NCBI GenBank assembly: GCA_003513895.1 | Contig: DOSU01000041.1 | Span: 1-11,148, forward strand | Reading direction: 5' to 3' | Source of the DNA: Rikenellaceae bacterium | GTDB taxonomy: Bacteria > Bacteroidota > Bacteroidia > Bacteroidales > UBA932 | DNA length: 11,148 nt | Part shown: piece after piece, positions 7,094-11,148 of the stretch | Layout: every line of letters starts with the position of its first letter | How positions within the stretch are numbered: the stretch's first letter is position 1 | Notes under the pieces: generated by a model | Told to the model about the DNA's origin: nothing | Databases searched by the model: none | Seen by the model: only the letters and a program-made list of their open reading frames with translations | Made by a program: the position numbers and the translations under genes

Positions 7094-8605
7094 ATGGAAT
7101 TTACAGAGTTTAACGAGCAAGAGATAATACGGAGAGAATCACTCAAAGCCATACAAGAACTTGGCATTGACCCCTACCCTGCCGAGGCATATGAAATTAA
7201 TATCTCAACAAGTGAGATAAAGTTGCAGTATAATCCGGAAACTCCAAATCTGGGCAACATTTCCATTGCAGGAAGGATAATGACAAGGAGAATTATGGGT
7301 GCAGCAGCATTCATTGAACTTCAGGACGAAAAAGGTAGAATTCAGGTCTATTTAAAACGAGACGAAATTTGCCCGGGTGAAGACAAGACTCTCTATAATA
7401 CAGTATTCAAGAAACTTTTAGATATTGGAGATATCGTAGGAATCAAAGGATTTGCATTTATAACTCAAACCGGAGAACTATCAATCCATGCGAAGGAACT
7501 TAAAGTGCTTAGCAAGTCTCTTAGAGTTCTTCCTATTGTAAAAGAGAAAGACGATCAAAAGTATGATGCGTTTTCAGACCCGGAAATGAGATACCGCATG
7601 CGCTATGTTGACCTCATCGTTAACCCGGAGGTCCGGGAGACATTTATGAAGCGGTCAAAAATAATAAATACGATGCGTAACTTCTTTAACGATTACGGTT
7701 ATATGGAAGTTGAAACACCCATTCTTCAGCCTATACCGGGAGGTGCAGCTGCTCGGCCATTCATTACTCATCACAACGCACTTGATATTCCTTTATACTT
7801 GAGAATAGCAAACGAACTATACCTAAAAAGACTAATTGTTGGCGGGTATACCGGTGTTTATGAATTTGCAAAGGATTTCCGCAACGAAGGAATGGACAGA
7901 ACTCACAATCCTGAATTTACTGTACTGGAAATTTATGTAGCCTACAAAGACTACTTCTGGATGATGGAATTTGTGGAGAAGATGATTGAAAAAGTGTCTG
8001 TGGAGCTTCATGGGAAGACAAAACTTACACTGGGCAACAAAGAGATTGAGTTCAAAGCTCCGTACAGAAAACTTCCAATGCTGGATGCAATAAAAGAGTA
8101 TGCGGGAGTGGATGTAGCCGGCATGAACGAAGAGGAGCTTCGCAAAGTATGCGAAAAGCTCAATGTTCCAATAAGCAAGAGCATGGGAGTGGGTAAGCTC
8201 ATAGATGCACTGTTCGGAGAATTTTGCGAAGAACATCTCATTCAGCCAACATTTATAATTGATTATCCGGTTGAAACATCGCCGCTTACTAAAAAACACA
8301 GGTCTAACCCCGCTCTCACAGAGAGGTTTGAACTGTTTGTAAACGGGAAGGAACTGGCAAATGCATATAGCGAATTAAACGACCCTGTTGAACAACTTGA
8401 AAGGTTCAAGGATCAGGTTAAACTCAAAGACAAAGGTGACGACGAGGCCATGTTTATCGACATGGACTTTGTGCGTGCACTTGAGTATGGAATGCCTCCG
8501 ACTTCGGGAATGGGCATAGGTATAGACAGGCTCACAATGTTCATGACAAATTCATCATCTATACAGGATGTTCTCTTCTTCCCGCAAATGCGTCCGGAAA
8601 ACTAA
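7094..8605 (+). CDS. lysS: Lysyl-tRNA synthetase, class II
   Basis: It charges tRNA-Lys with lysine using ATP, in the cytoplasm as a homodimer. It has 503 residues from the ATG at 7094. This start is preferred over an in-frame TTG at 7067, which falls inside the promoter box and would add nine residues (MPFQSIFDY) ahead of the expected EFTEFNEQEIIRRESL. The N-terminal OB-fold anticodon-binding domain covers about 55-140 (ISIAGRIMTRR, FIELQDEKGRIQVY). The class II core shows motif 1 around 202-223 (GYMEVETPILQPIPGGAAARPF), motif 2 FRNEGMD (262-268) with ATP-binding Arg263, and motif 3 GMGIGIDRL (472-480) with Arg479. It ends in FFPQMRPEN, so this is the short form without a C-terminal extension. 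It is first in a likely operon with the methyltransferase and aroE. Confidence 0.96.
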   Translation: MEFTEFNEQEIIRRESLKAIQELGIDPYPAEAYEINISTSEIKLQYNPETPNLGNISIAGRIMTRRIMGAAAFIELQDEKGRIQVYLKRDEICPGEDKTLYNTVFKKLLDIGDIVGIKGFAFITQTGELSIHAKELKVLSKSLRVLPIVKEKDDQKYDAFSDPEMRYRMRYVDLIVNPEVRETFMKRSKIINTMRNFFNDYGYMEVETPILQPIPGGAAARPFITHHNALDIPLYLRIANELYLKRLIVGGYTGVYEFAKDFRNEGMDRTHNPEFTVLEIYVAYKDYFWMMEFVEKMIEKVSVELHGKTKLTLGNKEIEFKAPYRKLPMLDAIKEYAGVDVAGMNEEELRKVCEKLNVPISKSMGVGKLIDALFGEFCEEHLIQPTFIIDYPVETSPLTKKHRSNPALTERFELFVNGKELANAYSELNDPVEQLERFKDQVKLKDKGDDEAMFIDMDFVRALEYGMPPTSGMGIGIDRLTMFMTNSSSIQDVLFFPQMRPEN

Positions 8606-8613
8606 AGAACATA

Positions 8614-9405
8614 ATGTATATCGATCATCTTTCATCGGCACAAAACCTAAAAATTAAAAACATTATTGCCCTAAAGGAAAAGTCTTCCTTCAGACGCGAA
8701 AGCGGTTTGTTTGTTGCCGAAGGTATAAGAGAGATTGAAGCAGCACTTGAAGGAGGGTTTGAAATCGAATCACTCTATTTTGTTCCCGGTTTATTATCTG
8801 AACAGAGAGTACAACACTTCAAATCGGAAAAATACTTCACCTTGTCTGCGGATATTTACTCAAAAGTCGCATACAGAGGAACAACGGAAGGACTCCTTGC
8901 AGTGGTAAAACACAAAGAAAGAAGGCTTTGCGATATTAAGCTATCTAAAAATCCACTCATAATTGTACTGGAATCCGTAGAAAAACCGGGAAACCTCGGA
9001 GCAGTTTTACGAACTGCAGATGCTGCTAATGCAGATGCAGTAATTATTTGTGACCCCCTTACCGATATTTTCAACCCAAATGTGATAAGGGCAAGCATTG
9101 GAGGTGTTTTCACAAACAATATTGTTGCGTGCTCCTCGTCAGAGGCATTAGAGTGGCTTGAATCCAATAAAATACGAATTTTAACTGCAGAACTGCAGGC
9201 TTCGGTGAGGTATGACCTGGCCGACATGAAGGGAGCTATTGCAATCGTTATGGGCGCAGAATCCGAAGGACTTTCTTCTTTCTGGAGAGATAAGGCAGAT
9301 GAGAGAATAATAATTCCAATGCGAGGGTTTCGAGACTCGTTAAATGTATCTGTTTCCACTGCAATTATCTGCTTTGAAGCACTTAGGCAACGTGATTTTA
9401 AATAA
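8614..9405 (+). CDS. SpoU/TrmH-family RNA 2'-O-methyltransferase
   Basis: It is predicted to transfer methyl from S-adenosylmethionine to a ribose 2'-OH in rRNA or tRNA. It has 263 residues. The N-terminal RNA 2'-O-ribose methyltransferase substrate-binding domain (about 29-100) includes FVAEGIREIEAAL and YRGTTEGLLAV. The SPOUT catalytic domain follows, with its three family motifs: motif 1 EKPGNLGAVLRTADA (123-137, with Asn127 and catalytic Arg133), motif 2 IVMGAESEGL (211-220, with Glu216) and motif 3 IIPMRGFRDSLNVSVSTA (233-250), which forms the trefoil knot that binds the cofactor. The substrate nucleotide cannot be told from sequence; RlmB, TsnR-like or another rRNA site is possible, so I give no symbol. 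The gene starts 8 bases after lysS and ends 5 bases before aroE, and is probably co-transcribed with both. Confidence 0.92.
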   Translation: MYIDHLSSAQNLKIKNIIALKEKSSFRRESGLFVAEGIREIEAALEGGFEIESLYFVPGLLSEQRVQHFKSEKYFTLSADIYSKVAYRGTTEGLLAVVKHKERRLCDIKLSKNPLIIVLESVEKPGNLGAVLRTADAANADAVIICDPLTDIFNPNVIRASIGGVFTNNIVACSSSEALEWLESNKIRILTAELQASVRYDLADMKGAIAIVMGAESEGLSSFWRDKADERIIIPMRGFRDSLNVSVSTAIICFEALRQRDFK

Positions 9406-9410
9406 GAAAA

Positions 9411-10166
9411 ATGAAATTCGGTCTCATTGGTTTTCCAATTACACACAGTATGAGTCCTGCTCTTTTTCGTGCAGGGTATCCATCTACTGAACACTCCTAC
9501 GAACTTATATGTGCATCTGAAATTGAAGAGGCATTTCTAAAAATAGAGAAGGAAAATTTTGCAGGAGTAAATATCACTGCTCCATTTAAAGAATCCGTTT
9601 TGAAATTTGCTAATAGTACCGATTCGCTTGCCGGGCAAATTGGTGCATCAAATCTCATCTTGCGAAATGAAACCGGATTCACTGCATATAACACAGATTA
9701 TTTTGGAGTTAGAGAGAGCATAAAAGAGTTTTATACTCCGAAATCAAAGCTAATGGTAATCGGTTGCGGAGGTGCCGGAAGAGCTGCCGCCTTAGCTGCA
9801 AGAGATCTTGGTTTTGATGTGACAATTATAAACCGCGACATTAAAAAAGCTTCCGATTTTGCATTAAAGAGTTCTATATCATTTGCCTCATTTGATCAAT
9901 TCGTTCAACTGGCCCAAAGTACACGAATAATAATTGACACCTTACCCGTATTATCGGATTTGTACAATAGAATAAATGTAAAATCAAAAATTGTTTTTGA
10001 AGCCAAATATTCAACATGTGCACTTAAAACAAAATGCATCGATGAAGGAGCTGAATATTTGCCCGGGACACTTTGGCTTTTGAACCAGGCACTTCCATCC
10101 TTCCTGATGTTCACCGGCGAGAAACCGGACAGAAAGGCGATGGAATTGTTGACAGGAAATCGCTAA
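9411..10166 (+). CDS. aroE: Shikimate dehydrogenase (NADP+)
   Basis: It reduces 3-dehydroshikimate to shikimate with NADPH, the step immediately before shikimate kinase. At 251 residues it is shorter than the E. coli enzyme (272) but complete. The substrate domain carries GFPITHSMSP (7-16) with the two substrate-binding Ser residues (13 and 15), catalytic Lys60 in NITAPFKE, Asn81 in GASN and catalytic Asp96 in NTDYFG. The dinucleotide loop is GCGGAGR (118-124). LLNQALPSF near the C-terminus holds the conserved substrate-binding Gln. Position 80 in GASN is Ser, where Val or Ala is commoner; this should not affect function. It is third in the lysS operon with a 5-base gap. The ssb promoter follows immediately and partly overlaps its last codons. 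Confidence 0.95.
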   Translation: MKFGLIGFPITHSMSPALFRAGYPSTEHSYELICASEIEEAFLKIEKENFAGVNITAPFKESVLKFANSTDSLAGQIGASNLILRNETGFTAYNTDYFGVRESIKEFYTPKSKLMVIGCGGAGRAAALAARDLGFDVTIINRDIKKASDFALKSSISFASFDQFVQLAQSTRIIIDTLPVLSDLYNRINVKSKIVFEAKYSTCALKTKCIDEGAEYLPGTLWLLNQALPSFLMFTGEKPDRKAMELLTGNR

Positions 10167-10181
10167 TATTTTTTATCTTTG
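10149..10181 (+). promoter_or_regulatory. Putative ssb promoter, TTG-N22-TATCTTTG
   Basis: The TTG at 10149-10151 lies 22 bases upstream of an exact TAnnTTTG box at 10174-10181, within the 17-23 base spacing of Bacteroidota sigma-A promoters. It is the best promoter in the window. Transcription would start near 10188, giving a short leader of about 16 bases, A-rich and without Shine-Dalgarno, before the ssb ATG at 10204. The -33 part lies inside the 3' end of aroE. Confidence 0.7.
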
Positions 10182-10203
10182 TAAACAATAAAAAAACATT
10201 AAA

Positions 10204-10638
10204 ATGTCGCTAAACAAAGTCCTTCTAATTGGGAATGTTGGTAAAGATCCGGAGGTGAGACATCTCGAAAACGGATCCATGGTTGCCCGCTTTTCGATAG
10301 CGACTACTGAGAGATATAAAGATAAAAACGGGGAATTTCAGGAGCAGACGGAATGGCATAATATTGTCTGTTGGAGAGCTCTGGCAGAGAGAATTGAAAA
10401 GTTTGTAAAGAAAGGGAGCCAGCTTTTCATAGAGGGAAAGATCCGAACAGGCAGCTGGGAAGATAAAACCGGTCAAATAAGGTACACTGTAGAAATCGTT
10501 GCCGATAATATACAGATACTTGGAAGAAAACAAGAGTCGCAGGGTGTGCCCTCCGGTCGCAATAATATTCAGGATTTAATCACTAGCACGGAGAATTCTC
10601 CTGAGAATTCTGCCGATGATGGTGATTTACCATTTTAA
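10204..10638 (+). CDS. ssb: Single-stranded DNA-binding protein
   Basis: SSB coats single-stranded DNA in replication, repair and recombination, and recruits partner proteins through its C-terminal tip. At 144 residues it is a short bacterial SSB. The OB-fold covers about 1-107: it begins LNKVLLIGNVGKDPEVRH (3-20), includes TEWHNIVCW with Trp51 and Trp57, then GSQLFIEGKIRTGSW with Trp85. A short Gln/Ser/Asn-rich linker (about 108-137) leads to the acidic tip DDGDLPF (138-144), the docking site used by RecJ and other partners in known systems; recJ itself is in this window. The linker contains a duplicated ENS. The ATG at 10204 lies just downstream of a good promoter. purA follows after 13 bases. 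Confidence 0.97.
   Translation: MSLNKVLLIGNVGKDPEVRHLENGSMVARFSIATTERYKDKNGEFQEQTEWHNIVCWRALAERIEKFVKKGSQLFIEGKIRTGSWEDKTGQIRYTVEIVADNIQILGRKQESQGVPSGRNNIQDLITSTENSPENSADDGDLPF
10591..10611 (+). repeat. Duplicated GAGAATTCT at the 3' end of ssb, able to form a hairpin
   Basis: GAGAATTCT occurs at 10591-10599 and 10603-10611. With the three bases after each copy these form a 12-base in-frame duplication encoding ENSP/ENSA in the SSB linker. Since AGAATTCT is self-complementary, 10592-10599 can pair with 10604-10611 across a 4-base loop. There is no T-tract after it and ssb continues for 24 more bases before its stop, so it is not a terminator. Confidence 0.6.
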
Positions 10639-10651
10639 TTTATAATCAAGT

Positions 10652-11148
10652 ATGAAAGTTGATGTTGTTTTAGGCCTTCAATGGGGCGATGAGGGGAAAG
10701 GTAAAATTGTTGATGTTCTTGCAAAAGGTTATCCTGTCGTGGCCAGGTTTCAGGGCGGGCCAAATGCAGGTCACTCTTTGCATTTCGACGACAAGAAATT
10801 TGTTTTGCACACAATCCCTTCGGGTGTTTTCCGCAAAAACACCATAAATATTATTGGAAATGGCGTTGTAATTGATCCAATTATTTTTCGCGAAGAGTGT
10901 TTAGAAATTGAGAAAACCGGCATACCGGTTAGAGAGAGGATCGCAATATCAAAGAAAGCGCACCTTATTCTTCCTACTCACAGGATTATTGATGCTGCAT
11001 CTGAGGCTTCAAAAGGAGCATCCAAAATTGGATCTACACTTAAAGGCATTGGCCCTACGTATATGGATAAGACCGGAAGGAACGGTCTTCGTGTCGGAGA
11101 TATACTCGCAGAAAACTTTATTGAACGTTTTCACAACTTAAAAAGCAA
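10652..11148 (+). CDS. purA: Adenylosuccinate synthetase (3' partial)
   Basis: It joins IMP and aspartate with GTP to make adenylosuccinate, the first committed step from IMP to AMP. The window holds 165 codons plus two bases, about 40 percent of the usual 430 or so residues; the frame is open to the last base. The start MKVDVVLGLQWGDEGKGK gives the GTP/Mg loop GDEGKGK (12-18) with catalytic Asp13. NAGH (38-41) provides catalytic His41; both numbers equal those of the E. coli enzyme. Further family motifs are HTIPSG, GNGVVIDP, HLILPTHRIID, GSTLKGIGPTYMDK with the IMP-contact Thr, and RNGLRVGD. The ATG lies 13 bases after ssb, with no box of its own, so it is probably transcribed from the ssb promoter. 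Truncated only by the window edge. Confidence 0.95.
   Translation, partial: MKVDVVLGLQWGDEGKGKIVDVLAKGYPVVARFQGGPNAGHSLHFDDKKFVLHTIPSGVFRKNTINIIGNGVVIDPIIFREECLEIEKTGIPVRERIAISKKAHLILPTHRIIDAASEASKGASKIGSTLKGIGPTYMDKTGRNGLRVGDILAENFIERFHNLKS

Noticed and set aside
8856..9494. A 212-codon minus-strand frame across the methyltransferase and aroE
   Set aside because: It is antisense to two well-identified genes, crosses their junction, and is Ser-rich with no family motif.
10908..11141. A 77-codon plus-strand frame near the right edge
   Set aside because: It is an out-of-phase shadow of purA, whose correct frame from 10652 holds all expected motifs to the last base.

Overview
This window holds ten protein-coding genes, all housekeeping. 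Their family signatures and the promoter style point to a member of the Bacteroidota. The evidence is: exact TAnnTTTG promoter boxes of the Bacteroidota type; A-rich start regions with no Shine-Dalgarno sequence; a low-complexity Arg-rich N-terminal extension on an RluB-type pseudouridine synthase; and the long form of topoisomerase IV subunit A found in that phylum. Base composition is moderately AT-rich and looks even throughout. I see no mobile element, CRISPR array, tRNA, rRNA or phage gene. The genus cannot be fixed from this stretch.

Layout. Left block (1-5288, plus strand): rluB-like pseudouridine synthase (5' end outside the window), era, parC and aroK. These are packed with an 8-base overlap and then gaps of 19 and 9 bases, which suggests one transcript. 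recJ (5281-7014) lies on the minus strand and meets aroK tail to tail, with both stop codons inside one 8-base palindrome. A short divergent control region (7015-7093) carries a promoter box on each strand, around a small central inverted repeat. Right block (7094-11148, plus strand): lysS, a SpoU/TrmH-family RNA methyltransferase and aroE (gaps of 8 and 5 bases), then a fresh promoter in front of ssb, and purA, which runs off the right edge.

Functions. Four genes serve translation or ribosome maturation (rluB, era, lysS, the SpoU methyltransferase). Three serve DNA topology, repair and replication (parC, recJ, ssb). Two are shikimate-pathway enzymes (aroK, aroE) and one is a purine enzyme (purA). 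RecJ and SSB are known partners in other bacteria, because RecJ is stimulated through the SSB acidic tail, and that tail is intact here.

Nothing resembles an undescribed system. The most unusual stretch is the 5' part of the rluB-like gene. It contains three 81-bp tandem repeats encoding a Phe/Arg-spaced low-complexity tail, and the differences between repeats show selection on the pseudouridine synthase reading frame. Smaller points are the Pro-Asp tail of ParC and its natural Ala at a quinolone-contact position, the shared palindromic stop of aroK and recJ, and the compact recJ/lysS promoter region.
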